Counted from the first letter of the stretch, positions 17,365 through 27,019 are shown. The stretch is DNA of 64,000 bases from Streptomyces sp. T12 (GCF_028736035.1 NZ_CP117866.1:3968001-4032000), one strand, 5' to 3'. Numbers and translations: made by a program. Notes: generated by a model not told the origin, from the letters alone.

Positions 17365-19647
17365 TCAGCCGAGCGGGCTCATGGCGCCGGCCCAGATGCC
17401 ATAGGGGACGTCGGGCGCGGGCGTGCCGGCGATCCCCTTCAGCGGCAGTGGTTCGAGGCTCTTGGCGAGGTCGATGCGGTAGACGACGACCGCCGTGGAG
17501 ACGGACTTTGACGTGCCGACGTACCAGGCGGCGGTGTCCTTCTGCGTTGTCCCGGTCTTCCCGGCCACCTTCGCGGTGGCGGGGGCGCCGTCGGGGTGGG
17601 CGGCGTGGAAGGCGTCCGTGAGCGCGGAGTCGACCTCCTGCGCCACGTCGGCGCCGACCGCCCGGCGCGAGCTGGGCAGGTCCAGGCGGACCTTGGTGCC
17701 GTTGTGGGTGATCCGGCGCACCGAGTACGGCTCGGTGTGCTTGCCGGCCGCGGCGAACGTGGAGTAGCCGCTGGCCATGCGGATGGCGCTGGGTGTGGAG
17801 CTGCCCATCGACAGCGCGGGCACCTGGGCCCCGATGCTGGAGGGCAGCAGCCCCGAGGCCTCGGCGGTGGCGCGCACCTTGTCCAGGCCGGTGTCCATAC
17901 CAAGCTGCATGAACGGCGTGTTCACCGACAGCTCCATCGCCCGGTGCAGGGAGATCTGCCCGTAGGACCTGTCCCCGTCGTTACTGGCGGCCACCTTGCG
18001 GCCGCTGCGGTCCCAGTACGGCCCCTCCGGCGTGGTCACCGGCACGTCGTCGTCGCCGTTGTAAAGGGACTCCCCGGTGACCGGGGTCGCCTCTGCGTCG
18101 CGGGTCTTGCGGACGCCGTGCTCCAGACCGGCCGCGTAGACGAACGGCGTAAAGGCTGTACCGGCCGGGACGGTGGTGGCGTTGGACTCGTTGTAGCCCT
18201 GCTTACGGTGGTCGGGGCCACCGTAGACGGCGACGATCCGGCCGTCGGCGGCCACGGAGGCCGCGCCGTAGTGCGCGGTCTCGGCGGTCTTCGGGTGGTC
18301 CTTCAGGGCCTTCTTGCGCGCCTTGGTGACGGCGCCGGTGAGCTGGTCCTCCCTCTTCTTGTCGAAGGTCGTGTAGATCTGGTAGCCGCCGAGGTCGAAA
18401 TCCTTGTCGGAGATCTTCGCGGCCTTCTTGGCGTTCTGGGAAGCGAGTTCGACCAGGTAATCGGTCTGCTCACCGGTGTCGTACAACGGGTTGCGCTTCA
18501 GCGGCTCGGGAAACTTCTTGTACGTGGCCCGCTCGGCCTTGGAGAGCTTGCCGATGTCGACCATCCGGTCGAGGGTCCAGGACCAGCGCTCCACGGCCCG
18601 GGCGCGGTTGGCGCTGCTCAGGGTCGGGTCGTACAGGCCGGCGCCCTTGAGCAGGGCGGCCAGGAACGCGGCCTCGCTGGCGTTGAGTTCGCTGACGTCC
18701 TTGCCGTAGTAGGCCTGGGCGGCGCGCTGGATTCCGTAGGTGCCGCGGCCGAACCAGCTCGTGTTGAGGTAGTTCTCGAGGATCTCGTCCTTGCTCATCC
18801 GGTCGTCGAGCTTGAGAGCGATCATCGCCTCGGTGAACTTGCGGCCGACCGTCTGGTCCTGGTTCAGGTAGACGTTCTTGACGTACTGCTGGGTGATGGT
18901 CGAGCCGCCCTGGGTGTCACCGTTGCCGAGCGTGCGGAACAGGGCACGGGTTATGCCCTGGAAGGAGATGCCGGGGTCGCTGTAGAAGCTCTCGTTCTCC
19001 GCGGCGAGGACCGCCCACCGGACGTCCGCGGGGATGTCCTTGAGCGGCATCGCCTGCCGCTGCACCCAGCCGGTACGGGCCATGGGGGTCCCGTCGGCCC
19101 AGAGGTACACGTTGTCCTGCTGGGTGGCGTACGAGTTGAGGTTGTCCGGGATGTCGGTGGCCGCGTAGGCGATGACGAGGAAGAGGCCGCTGAGGCCCAC
19201 GCCGGTGAACGAGGCGCCGAGCCACTGCCGCCAGGAGGGCAGCCATCGGCGCAGGCCGGTGCGTCCTGGCCGGGGGTACTGCGGCCGCATACGGCGGGCG
19301 TAGGGCGCGAGGCGGGCGGCCTGCGTGGCGAGGACGCTCAGCAGGGGCGCCAGGTGGAGAACGGCGACCAGGCGGGAAAAGAGGGATGGTCGAGGGGCTT
19401 TGCGAGGGTTCCGATTTCTGCGGCGATTCAGTTGATCGGCTGTGTTGTCGTCACGTATTCGATGCGATGAGTCCACCCCGGAAGGGTGGGATATTTCGGA
19501 TTCCGTTGATTCCTGTTCGGTGCCGGATATGCGTTGCTGCGGCACCCGCAGTTGAACGGTCTCGTCCGCCTTGAATGAGCCGGGCACTTTCAACTGCATG
19601 GTGACGTCCCGCTCCTGAGGCTCCTCCCCATGCCCCATCAGCGTCAC
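17365..19647 (-). CDS. Class A penicillin-binding protein (GT51 transglycosylase plus degenerate transpeptidase)
   Basis: Product is 760 aa from a GTG at 19647 behind GGGGGG. It has a long cytosolic N-terminus and a membrane anchor near 145-165. The GT51 domain has catalytic Glu in AAENESFYSDPG, then QGGSTITQQYVKN and RKFTEAMIALKLD. The C-terminal penicillin-binding domain keeps SVN (MELSVNTPF) and KTG (GKTGTTQ). The SxxK position, however, reads T497-A-F-T500 inside PAGTAFTPFVYAAGLE, where PGSTFKPF is usual. Both the acylating Ser and the Lys are replaced. The glycosyltransferase should be active in peptidoglycan polymerisation; the transpeptidase is probably inactive or works differently. 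Confidence 0.9.
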   Translation of the reverse strand: MTLMGHGEEPQERDVTMQLKVPGSFKADETVQLRVPQQRISGTEQESTESEISHPSGVDSSHRIRDDNTADQLNRRRNRNPRKAPRPSLFSRLVAVLHLAPLLSVLATQAARLAPYARRMRPQYPRPGRTGLRRWLPSWRQWLGASFTGVGLSGLFLVIAYAATDIPDNLNSYATQQDNVYLWADGTPMARTGWVQRQAMPLKDIPADVRWAVLAAENESFYSDPGISFQGITRALFRTLGNGDTQGGSTITQQYVKNVYLNQDQTVGRKFTEAMIALKLDDRMSKDEILENYLNTSWFGRGTYGIQRAAQAYYGKDVSELNASEAAFLAALLKGAGLYDPTLSSANRARAVERWSWTLDRMVDIGKLSKAERATYKKFPEPLKRNPLYDTGEQTDYLVELASQNAKKAAKISDKDFDLGGYQIYTTFDKKREDQLTGAVTKARKKALKDHPKTAETAHYGAASVAADGRIVAVYGGPDHRKQGYNESNATTVPAGTAFTPFVYAAGLEHGVRKTRDAEATPVTGESLYNGDDDVPVTTPEGPYWDRSGRKVAASNDGDRSYGQISLHRAMELSVNTPFMQLGMDTGLDKVRATAEASGLLPSSIGAQVPALSMGSSTPSAIRMASGYSTFAAAGKHTEPYSVRRITHNGTKVRLDLPSSRRAVGADVAQEVDSALTDAFHAAHPDGAPATAKVAGKTGTTQKDTAAWYVGTSKSVSTAVVVYRIDLAKSLEPLPLKGIAGTPAPDVPYGIWAGAMSPLG

Positions 19648-19815
19648 AGCGCCCCCCTTTCCCCTTGAGTCACCTATAAATTACCAGCGGTCTTCACATT
19701 CCCTCCACACGTGAAAGCCGTGTGACAGAACACAGGCGGCCATACGGGACATCACCCATTGCCACCCTCTCCGCCCCCGCATGCGTCCCTCTGCTCGAAG
19801 CGCTTCGACGTCGCG

Positions 19816-20781
19816 TCAATCGCGTACGCCCATGGCGGCCGAATCGATGGCCGGAATCCATCCCCCGGAGGGCCTCAGCAGCCACCCCTCCTCGGCGGCG
19901 AGCTGGGCCGCCGCCCGTCGAAGGGCGTCACATGCGGGGTGCACCAGGCCCTTTCGCCACACCAGTGACACCGGCGACAGGGGCACGGGGTCGACCAGGG
20001 GGCGCAGCACCGTCCGAGGCATGGCTGGAAAGTCGATGACGGCGAGCACGGGGTTGCGCATCTTGGCCATGATCCGCTGGAACTCCTCGTCACCGACGGC
20101 GAGCGGCGCCGGCGGGGCGACCTCGATGCCCCGCCCGTCGAACAGCCGGCGCGCGAGGTCGGTCCACTCCGGCGTACGGGGGTTCCCGGCACCGGCGTAC
20201 ACGGTCTCCCCGGCCAGCACGGCCAGCGGCACCTCCGGCAGCTCTGCCAGCGGGTGGTCGTCGGGCAGCAGGACCGCCATCGGCTCGTAGCGGACCGGCT
20301 GGTGGTCGAGGCCTGCCCGCAGCGCCGGATCCAGGCCCGCGAACCGCCCGAAGGACGCGTCCAGCCGCCCTGCGACCAGCTCGCCGGCCGCGCCCGTCAG
20401 GCCGCTCTCGTAGCGGGCCATCAGCTCGTGTTCGGGGGCGAGTTCGCGGGCCCGGTGCAGGATCCTGCGGCCGGTGACCAGGCCCGGCGCGTTCAGGTCC
20501 ACCAGCAGGGGGCGGGCGTGGCCGAAGGCGGCGAGCAGCTCGTCCTGGGCCTGGAGGGCGCGGCGGGCGTGCGGCACCAACCGCTCGCCGTCGGCCGTCA
20601 GCGTGACCTGCCGGGTCGTCCGCACGAACAGCTGGGCACCCAACTCCCGCTCCAGCCGCCGTACGTCCCGGCTGAGCGCCTGCTGGGCGACGTACAGGCG
20701 GGCCGCGGCGCGCGTGAAGTGCAGTTCCTCGGCCACGGTGAGGAAGGCGCGCAGGAGGCGGGGGTCGAGGTGGGCGGGCAT
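19816..20781 (-). CDS. LysR-family transcriptional regulator
   Basis: Product is 321 aa. The N-terminal winged helix is typical (LLRAFLTVAEELHFTRAAARL, then SRDVRRLERELGAQLFVRTT). It is followed by a periplasmic-binding-like co-inducer domain. It is divergent from the MFS transporter gene with an 82-bp gap, so it probably controls that gene. No ligand can be inferred. Confidence 0.9.
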   Translation of the reverse strand: MPAHLDPRLLRAFLTVAEELHFTRAAARLYVAQQALSRDVRRLERELGAQLFVRTTRQVTLTADGERLVPHARRALQAQDELLAAFGHARPLLVDLNAPGLVTGRRILHRARELAPEHELMARYESGLTGAAGELVAGRLDASFGRFAGLDPALRAGLDHQPVRYEPMAVLLPDDHPLAELPEVPLAVLAGETVYAGAGNPRTPEWTDLARRLFDGRGIEVAPPAPLAVGDEEFQRIMAKMRNPVLAVIDFPAMPRTVLRPLVDPVPLSPVSLVWRKGLVHPACDALRRAAAQLAAEEGWLLRPSGGWIPAIDSAAMGVRD

Positions 20782-20793
20782 CCGGTGAACTTA

Positions 20794-20830
20794 CAACACA
20801 GGTGCGTGAATCGGTACCGAAGAGGTGTTG
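20794..20830. promoter_or_regulatory. Inverted repeat in the LysR/MFS intergenic gap
   Basis: CAACAC at 20794-20799 is mirrored by GTGTTG at 20825-20830. The spacing is wide for a single LysR box, but the position between divergent genes is right. Weak evidence. Confidence 0.25.
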
Positions 20831-20863
20831 GACCCCTTGATCCGTGACGGCGACGGTTGAGCC

Positions 20864-22159
20864 ATGCCGCAACCCGCTCCTCGGAAAGCCCGCCGGACAG
20901 CCCCGCTCCTCACTGTCACCGGCGACATGCTCATGGCCGTCGACCTCACGCCCCGTGGACGCAACCGCCCGCCGGGGCCGTACCGCCGCCTCTTCCGGCG
21001 CCCCGGCACCCGCGCCTTCACCCTCGGGAACCTCATCGCCCGCCTGCCCATGGGCATGTTCAGCGTGAGCGCGGTCGTGATGATCGCCGGCGCCCGGGGG
21101 TCGTACGCCCTCGCCGGCGCCGTCACCGCGACCGGCCTCGGGGCGACCGCGCTGGTCGCCCCCTGGACCGCGCGACTGGTCGACCGGTACGGCCAGGCCC
21201 GCGTCGCCGTACCCGCCACGCTCTTCGCAGCGCTGGGCAGCCTCGCTCTGCTGCTGTGCGTGCGCTACGACGCCCCGGCCTGGACCCTCTTCGCCGCGTA
21301 CGCCGCCACCGCGACCACCCCCAACACCGGCGGCATGTCCCGCGCCCGCTGGGCCCATCTGCTCAAGGACGACGCCGAGTCCCTGCACACGGCGAACTCC
21401 TTCGAACAGGCCGCCGACGAGCTGTGCTTCATGCTGGGCCCGGTCCTCGCGGCCTTTCTGTGCGGGACGTTCTTCCCGGAGGCGGGGACGCTGATCGCAG
21501 TGGTGTTCCTGGTGACGGGCGTGCTGGCCTTCGCGGCCCAGCGGTCGACGGAGCCACCGCCTCGGAGCCGTACGGCCGACCCAGCCGGCACGACGGCCGC
21601 GTCACCCCTGCGCGCCCCGGGCATGCCCGCACTGCTGGCCGTCTGCCTCGCCATGGGCGCGGTGTTCGGCTCGACGGAGGTCGTCACCCTCGCGTTCGCG
21701 GACGCGCAGGGCCACCGCACGGCGGCGGGCGCGATGCTCGCACTCCAGGCGGCGGGCTCCTGCGCGGCGGGCCTGTGGTACGGCCGGCTCAGGCTCTCGG
21801 GCCCCGCCGAGTACCGCTACCCGTGGTGCATAGCGGCGATGACGACCCTGCTGACGCTGCCTCTGCTCGCCGCGTCCCTCACCGGTTCGCTCGTACTGCT
21901 GTCCGTCGCCCTGCTGATCTCCGGCATGGCCACGGCCCCGACCATGATCACCAACATGGCCCTGGTCCAGCAGCGCACCCCGGACGGCCGCCTCAACGAG
22001 GGCATGACCCTCACGGTGACGGCATTGCTCGGCGGCATCGCGTGCGGCAGCGCGCTCGGCGGCTGGCTGGCGGAGCATGCGTCCCCGGCAGCGGGCTACG
22101 GGCTACCGATCACGGCAGCGACGGTGGCACTTCTGGTCGCCCTCGCAGCAGTGCCCTAA
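20864..22159 (+). CDS. MFS transporter
   Basis: Product is 431 aa with about 12 hydrophobic segments, beginning at residue 45 after a polar N-terminus. The loop between segments 2 and 3 has WTARLVDRYGQARV, the MFS motif A position. It belongs to the drug/metabolite efflux type by general pattern. It is divergent from the LysR regulator. A Streptomyces interspersed repeat starts directly after the stop codon. The substrate is unknown. Confidence 0.85.
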   Translation: MPQPAPRKARRTAPLLTVTGDMLMAVDLTPRGRNRPPGPYRRLFRRPGTRAFTLGNLIARLPMGMFSVSAVVMIAGARGSYALAGAVTATGLGATALVAPWTARLVDRYGQARVAVPATLFAALGSLALLLCVRYDAPAWTLFAAYAATATTPNTGGMSRARWAHLLKDDAESLHTANSFEQAADELCFMLGPVLAAFLCGTFFPEAGTLIAVVFLVTGVLAFAAQRSTEPPPRSRTADPAGTTAASPLRAPGMPALLAVCLAMGAVFGSTEVVTLAFADAQGHRTAAGAMLALQAAGSCAAGLWYGRLRLSGPAEYRYPWCIAAMTTLLTLPLLAASLTGSLVLLSVALLISGMATAPTMITNMALVQQRTPDGRLNEGMTLTVTALLGGIACGSALGGWLAEHASPAAGYGLPITAATVALLVALAAVP

Positions 22160-22200
22160 GGGGCGTGGGGAACTGCGCGACCAACCACGACGGCGCCGCA
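22160..22200 (+). repeat. Streptomyces interspersed intergenic repeat (GGGGAACTGCGCGACC type)
   Basis: GGGGCGTGGGGAACTGCGCG followed by ACCAACCACGACGG matches a short repeat that I recall from very many Streptomyces intergenic regions, usually immediately after a stop codon as here. It may act in transcription termination. Recognition is from memory. Confidence 0.6.
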
Positions 22201-22236
22201 CACAACGAACAACCCATCGCGGCACTCCCCGACCGC

Positions 22237-23610
22237 TCAGCCCCGCGCAGCGACCCGCGCCCGCGCCGGCCCCTTCGCCATCAACGTGATCCCCGCCCCG
22301 AGCGGCACCTCCCCCGCCTCCGCGTCCGCGAACTCGAACTCCCGCAGCAGCACCGCCAGCCCGAGCACCGACTCCAGCATCGACAGGTGCTGCCCGATAC
22401 AGGCACGCGGCCCGCCGCCGAACGGGAACCAGGCATAGCGCGGACGCCCCGCCTCCGCCTCCGGCGTGAAGCGGGAGGGGTCGAAGCGCTCCGGGTCCGG
22501 CCAGTAGTCGGGGTGGCGCTGGGTGACCCAGGGGCTGACCAGGATGTCGGCGCCGGCCGGTATCCGTACGCCCTCCACCTCCGCGTCGGCGACCGAGCGG
22601 CGGCCGATGACGGGTGCGGAGGGATACAGCCGCATGGCCTCCTTCAGCACCATCGTCAGATACGGCAGCGCTTCCATGTCCTCGGCGGTGGGCGCCCGCC
22701 CCCCGGGCCCGCCGAGCACCCGGTCCACCTCCTCCCGCACACGCCGCTGCTCCTCGGGGTGCCGGGCGAGAAGGTGCAGGCCGAAGGCGAGTGCGGTGGC
22801 GGTCGTCTCATGGCCGGCCAGCAGGAAGATCAGCACCTGCTCACGGAGTTCGTCGGCATCCAGGCTGCCGTCCTCGGCGTTCTCGGCGTGGACGAGGAGG
22901 GTGACCAGGTCGTCCCGGTCCTCCCGGTCCCGGCGGCTGTCGATGATCCCGTCGCACAGCGCGCGCAGCTCCGCCTGGAGGCGTCCGGCGCGGCGGTTGG
23001 CGGGGGTGGGCCAGGTGCGCGGCGCCTTGAGCGGGGAGAAGCCGCGCTTGAGGGAGTACTCCTGGAGCGGGGGCAGGGTGCGCTCGACCACCCCGAACGC
23101 CTGCTTCACGTCGGTCCCGAACAGAATGCGGCCGACGACATGCAGCGCGAACCGGTGCATTTCACCGACCAGTTCCACGGTGCCGTCCGGCGCCTGACGC
23201 CACACCGCGGCCAACGAGGCCGCCTCCTCGGCCACCTGGGAGGCATAGCCGTTCACCCGGCGCCGGGTGAACAGCGGCTGCACCAGCCTGCGCTGGCGGA
23301 GATAGGCGTCGTCCTGGCTGGTCAGCAGCCCGTTGCCGACCGACTGGCGCAACTCCTCGTAGAAGACGTTGTCCTTGCGGAAGTTGGCGGCCTGCGCCGC
23401 CAGCACCTGCTGTGCGCCCTCGGCCGAGAACACGGCGTAGATGTCCGACCGCAGCCCCGGTGGCCCGGCCCGGAAGCGCACCACGTCGCCGTGGTCCCGG
23501 CGCGCTCGTAGGTACGCGGCGAGGGGATCGTTCAGGAGGTCGCTCATCGAGCCGAGCAAGGGACTTCCCGTCACGATCGGCGCCTGGGCGGCCGTCGTCG
23601 TCATCGTCAT
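22237..23610 (-). CDS. Cytochrome P450
   Basis: Product is 457 aa from ATG 23610 behind a G-rich ribosome site. It has the I-helix AGHETTATAL, the K-helix ExxR region (KEAMRLYPSAP), and the heme loop FGGGPRACIG with Cys404 as thiolate ligand. Length and signatures (LFTRRRVNGYA, PYLTMVLKEAMRLYP) fit the CYP4/CYP102-like bacterial group that often oxidises fatty acids or terpenoids. No ferredoxin or reductase gene is adjacent, so electrons must come from elsewhere. Its promoter shares the gap containing two LacI-type operators with the GH31 gene. Confidence 0.92.
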   Translation of the reverse strand: MTMTTTAAQAPIVTGSPLLGSMSDLLNDPLAAYLRARRDHGDVVRFRAGPPGLRSDIYAVFSAEGAQQVLAAQAANFRKDNVFYEELRQSVGNGLLTSQDDAYLRQRRLVQPLFTRRRVNGYASQVAEEAASLAAVWRQAPDGTVELVGEMHRFALHVVGRILFGTDVKQAFGVVERTLPPLQEYSLKRGFSPLKAPRTWPTPANRRAGRLQAELRALCDGIIDSRRDREDRDDLVTLLVHAENAEDGSLDADELREQVLIFLLAGHETTATALAFGLHLLARHPEEQRRVREEVDRVLGGPGGRAPTAEDMEALPYLTMVLKEAMRLYPSAPVIGRRSVADAEVEGVRIPAGADILVSPWVTQRHPDYWPDPERFDPSRFTPEAEAGRPRYAWFPFGGGPRACIGQHLSMLESVLGLAVLLREFEFADAEAGEVPLGAGITLMAKGPARARVAARG

Positions 23611-23670
23611 GGTCCCCCCATTCCCGCATAAGCCATTGACGCACCCTCAGCCTGTACATACCTTCGACTG

Positions 23671-23684
23671 TCGAAGCGCTTCGA
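23671..23684. promoter_or_regulatory. LacI-type operator 1
   Basis: TCGAAGCGCTTCGA is a perfect 14-bp palindrome with the central CG typical of LacI-family operators. It lies 61 bp from the P450 start and 73 bp from the GH31 start, and is the likely binding site of the LacI protein encoded at 26009. Confidence 0.75.
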
Positions 23685-23692
23685 TAGCACTA

Positions 23693-23708
23693 GTCGAACC
23701 GTTTCGAC
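23693..23708. promoter_or_regulatory. LacI-type operator 2 (imperfect)
   Basis: GTCGAACCGTTTCGAC has matching outer arms (GTCGAA/TTCGAC) and an imperfect centre. Its centre lies 23 bp from that of operator 1, nearer the GH31 gene. Paired sites are common for this family. Confidence 0.6.
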
Positions 23709-23756
23709 GAACGGAGCGGGGCATCACCGTAGGCGCAGTCGAGTAAGGACCCCCAC

Positions 23757-26009
23757 ATGAAGTTCACGGACGGCTACTGGCTCCTGCGCGAGGGAGTCAC
23801 CGCGGATCACCCCACCGAAGTCCTCGACGTCACCGAGTCGGACGGCGCGCTGGAGATCCACGCGCCGACCCGGCCCATCCGCACACGCGGCGACCTGATG
23901 ACGGGACCCGTCATGACGATCAACGCCCACACCCCGATGCCCGACGTCATCGGCATCACCCTCACCCACTTCAGCGGCGAGCAGCCCCGCGGCCCCGAGT
24001 TCGAGCTCGCCGACTCGGAGGAGACCACCCCGCAGATCTCCTACGACGACGAGCACGCGACCCTCACCTCCGGTGCCCTGTCGGTCCGGGTCGCCCGCAC
24101 CGGCCCCTGGCAGGTCGAGTTCCTGGCCGGCGGCCGCACCCTCACCTCCAGTGGCGCCAAGAACATGGGCATCATGCGGGACGCAACCGGGGCGCACTAC
24201 CTGCGCGAGCAGCTGCGCCTCGGCGTCGGCACGTCCGTCTACGGCCTCGGCGAGCGCTTCGGCCCGCTGGTCAAGAACGGGCAGGTCGTCGACATCTGGC
24301 AGGCGGACGGCGGCACGTGCAGCGAGCAGGCGTACAAGAACGTCCCGTTCTTCCTCACCGACGCGGGCTACGGCGTCTTCGTCGACCACCCGGGCAAGGT
24401 CTCCTTCGAGGTGGCCTCGGAGGTCGTGTCCCGGGTGCAGTTCAGCGCGGAGACGCAGGAGCTGACGTACTACGTCATCCACGGTCCGACCCCGAAGGAC
24501 ATCCTCCGCAAGTACACGGCACTGACGGGCCGCCCCGCTCTCCCGCCCGCCTGGTCCTTCGGCCTGTGGCTGTCGACGTCCTTCACGACGTCGTACGACG
24601 AGGAGACGGTGACGTCGTTCGTGGACGGCATGCGCGAGCGTGAACTGCCGCTCTCCGTCTTCCACTTCGACTGCTTCTGGATGCGCGAGTTCAACTGGTG
24701 CGACTTCCAGTGGGACCCGCGGGTCTTCCCGGACCCGGAGGGGATGCTGGCCCGGCTGAAGGCGAAGGACCTGCGGGTCTGCGTCTGGATCAACCCGTAC
24801 ATCGCTCAGCGCTCGCCCCTGTTCGCGGAGGGCAAGGCGCTGGGGCACCTGCTGAAGCGGCCGGACGGGAGCGTCTGGCAGTGGGACCTGTGGCAGCCGG
24901 GCATGGCACTGGTCGACTTCACCTCCCCCGCCGCCCGCGACTGGTACGCCACCAAGCTGGAGGCGCTGCTCGCACAGGGCGTCGACTGCTTCAAGACCGA
25001 CTTCGGCGAGCGCGTCCCGGTCGACGTGGCCTGGTCCGACGGCTCCGACCCGGAGCGGATGCACAACTACTACACGTACCTCTACAACCGCACCGTCTTC
25101 GACGTGCTGCGCAAGCACCGGGGCGAGGAGGAGGCGGTGGTCTTCGCGCGGTCGGCGACGGCGGGCAGCCAGCAGTTCCCCGTGCACTGGGGCGGCGACT
25201 GCGAGGCGACGTACGAGTCGATGGCGGAGTCGCTGCGCGGAGGTCTCTCGCTCGGCCTGTCCGGCTTCGGGTACTGGAGCCACGACATCGGCGGCTTCGA
25301 GGGCACGCCGTCGCCCGCGCTGTTCAAGCGGTGGCTGGCGTTCGGCCTGCTGTCCTCGCACAGCCGCCTGCACGGATCGTCCTCGTACCGCGTCCCGTGG
25401 CTCTTCGACGAGGAGTCCGTGGACGTGGCCCGGCACTTCATCAACCTGAAGCTGCGGCTCATGCCCTACCTGTACGAGGCCGCCCGCACCGCCCACACCG
25501 AGGGCGTGCCGATGATGCGGGCGATGGTGCTGGAGTTCCCGGACGATCCCGGGTGCGCGCATCTGGAACGGCAGTACATGCTCGGGTCCGACCTGCTGGT
25601 GGCCCCCGTCTTCAGCGACGAGGGGGACGTCTCGTACTACGTCCCCGAGGGCACCTGGACCCACCTCCTGAGCGGACGGACGGTGACCGGCCCGCGCTGG
25701 GTGCGCGAGCAGCACGGCTTCCAGAGCGTGCCGCTGCTGGTGCGGCCGGGCGCGGTGATCCCGGTGGGCGCGGTGGACGACCGGCCCGACTACGACCATG
25801 CCGACGGGGTGACTCTGCGGGCGTTCGGGCTGGAGCGGGGCGCGCAGGTGGCGGTGCGGGTCGGGGAGGTGGCCTTCACGGTCGTACGGGAAGGGGACAC
25901 GCTGCGGGCGTCGTGCAGCGACCCGGCCGCGCCCTGGGGGCTGGCGGCGGGCGAGCGCGAGGTGCGGGCGCAGGCGGGGAACGGGTTCCTCTCCCTGGAG
26001 CTGGGCTGA
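23757..26009 (+). CDS. yicI: Alpha-xylosidase, glycoside hydrolase family 31 (YicI-like)
   Basis: Product is 750 aa, close to E. coli YicI in length and catalytic numbering. The nucleophile is Asp415 in KTDFGERVP and the acid/base is Asp481 in HWGGDCEATYES; YicI has Asp416 and Asp482. It should release alpha-xylose from isoprimeverose-type ends of xyloglucan oligosaccharides. There is no signal peptide, so it is cytosolic. It overlaps the LacI gene by one base (TGATG), forming a two-gene operon. LacI-like operators stand upstream. No transporter gene is adjacent. Confidence 0.93.
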   Translation: MKFTDGYWLLREGVTADHPTEVLDVTESDGALEIHAPTRPIRTRGDLMTGPVMTINAHTPMPDVIGITLTHFSGEQPRGPEFELADSEETTPQISYDDEHATLTSGALSVRVARTGPWQVEFLAGGRTLTSSGAKNMGIMRDATGAHYLREQLRLGVGTSVYGLGERFGPLVKNGQVVDIWQADGGTCSEQAYKNVPFFLTDAGYGVFVDHPGKVSFEVASEVVSRVQFSAETQELTYYVIHGPTPKDILRKYTALTGRPALPPAWSFGLWLSTSFTTSYDEETVTSFVDGMRERELPLSVFHFDCFWMREFNWCDFQWDPRVFPDPEGMLARLKAKDLRVCVWINPYIAQRSPLFAEGKALGHLLKRPDGSVWQWDLWQPGMALVDFTSPAARDWYATKLEALLAQGVDCFKTDFGERVPVDVAWSDGSDPERMHNYYTYLYNRTVFDVLRKHRGEEEAVVFARSATAGSQQFPVHWGGDCEATYESMAESLRGGLSLGLSGFGYWSHDIGGFEGTPSPALFKRWLAFGLLSSHSRLHGSSSYRVPWLFDEESVDVARHFINLKLRLMPYLYEAARTAHTEGVPMMRAMVLEFPDDPGCAHLERQYMLGSDLLVAPVFSDEGDVSYYVPEGTWTHLLSGRTVTGPRWVREQHGFQSVPLLVRPGAVIPVGAVDDRPDYDHADGVTLRAFGLERGAQVAVRVGEVAFTVVREGDTLRASCSDPAAPWGLAAGEREVRAQAGNGFLSLELG

Positions 26010-27019
26010 TGGTGAAGATCACGGATGTGGCGCGGCATGCCGGGGTCTCCCCCAGCACGGTCTCGTATGTCGTCAGCGGCAAGCGCCCGATCTCCGAGGA
26101 GACCCGGCGCCGTGTCGAGGAGTCCATCCGCGAACTGGGCTACCGCCCGCACGCCGGCGCCCGCGCACTGGCCGGCAGAAGATCGAACGTGCTGGCGCTG
26201 ATGGTGCCGCTGCGGGCCGGGATCAATGTGCCGGTGGTGATGCAGTTCGCGGTGTCGGTGGTGACCACGGCTCGCCAGTACGACCATGACGTGCTGCTGC
26301 TGACCCAGGAGGAGGGCGAGGAGGGACTGCGGCGGGTCGTGGACACGGCGTTGGTGGACGCGCTGATCGTCATGGACGTGCAGCTGAACGATCCGAGGCT
26401 GCCTCTGCTGCGGGGCCTGGACCGGCCGTCCGTGATGATCGGGTTCCCGGCCGCGTCCGAGGGGCTGACCTGCATCGACCTCGACTTCATGGCGGCGGGT
26501 GAAGCCTGCGTGGAGCATCTGGCGCGGCTGGGGCACCGGGTGGTGGCGCTGGTGGGGTCGCCGCCGGAGGTGTATGTGCGGGGGACGGCGTTCGCTCATC
26601 GGGTGGTGCAGGGGTTCACGTCCGCCGCGGATCGGGGGCGGCTCGCCTCCGCCGTACATCCGTGCGAGGCGTCGCCCGCGGCGGCACGTGCGGTCGCCGA
26701 GCAACTGCTGCGGGAGCAGCCGGCGTTGACGGGGGTCGTCGTCCACAACGAGGCGATCCTGGAGCCGCTGATCGATGCCTTCGAGCAGCTCGGGCTGCGG
26801 GTGCCGGGCGATCTGTCGGTCACCGCGATCTGCCCGGATGAGCTGGCCGAGTCGCTGCGGGTGCCGGTGACGTCGATCGCGCTGCCTGCCGCGGAGGTGG
26901 GGGCGCGGGCGGTGGAGCTGCTGGTGAAGAAGCTGGACGGGAAGGGCGTATCGGAGGCGACGTTGCTGGCGCCGAGGATGACGGAGAGGGGGAGTACGGG
27001 GCGGCGGGCGGTTGCGTGA
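26009..27019 (+). CDS. LacI-family transcriptional regulator
   Basis: Product is 336 aa. The N-terminal helix-turn-helix (VKITDVARHAGVSPSTVSYV) and hinge (RPHAGARALAGRRSNVLAL) are followed by a periplasmic-binding-like sugar domain. The ATG overlaps the GH31 stop by one base, so the two genes are translationally coupled. It probably represses this operon, and possibly the P450 gene, through the sites at 23671-23708, with a xylose-containing sugar as inducer. Only the operator match supports the target. Confidence 0.92.
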   Translation: MVKITDVARHAGVSPSTVSYVVSGKRPISEETRRRVEESIRELGYRPHAGARALAGRRSNVLALMVPLRAGINVPVVMQFAVSVVTTARQYDHDVLLLTQEEGEEGLRRVVDTALVDALIVMDVQLNDPRLPLLRGLDRPSVMIGFPAASEGLTCIDLDFMAAGEACVEHLARLGHRVVALVGSPPEVYVRGTAFAHRVVQGFTSAADRGRLASAVHPCEASPAAARAVAEQLLREQPALTGVVVHNEAILEPLIDAFEQLGLRVPGDLSVTAICPDELAESLRVPVTSIALPAAEVGARAVELLVKKLDGKGVSEATLLAPRMTERGSTGRRAVA

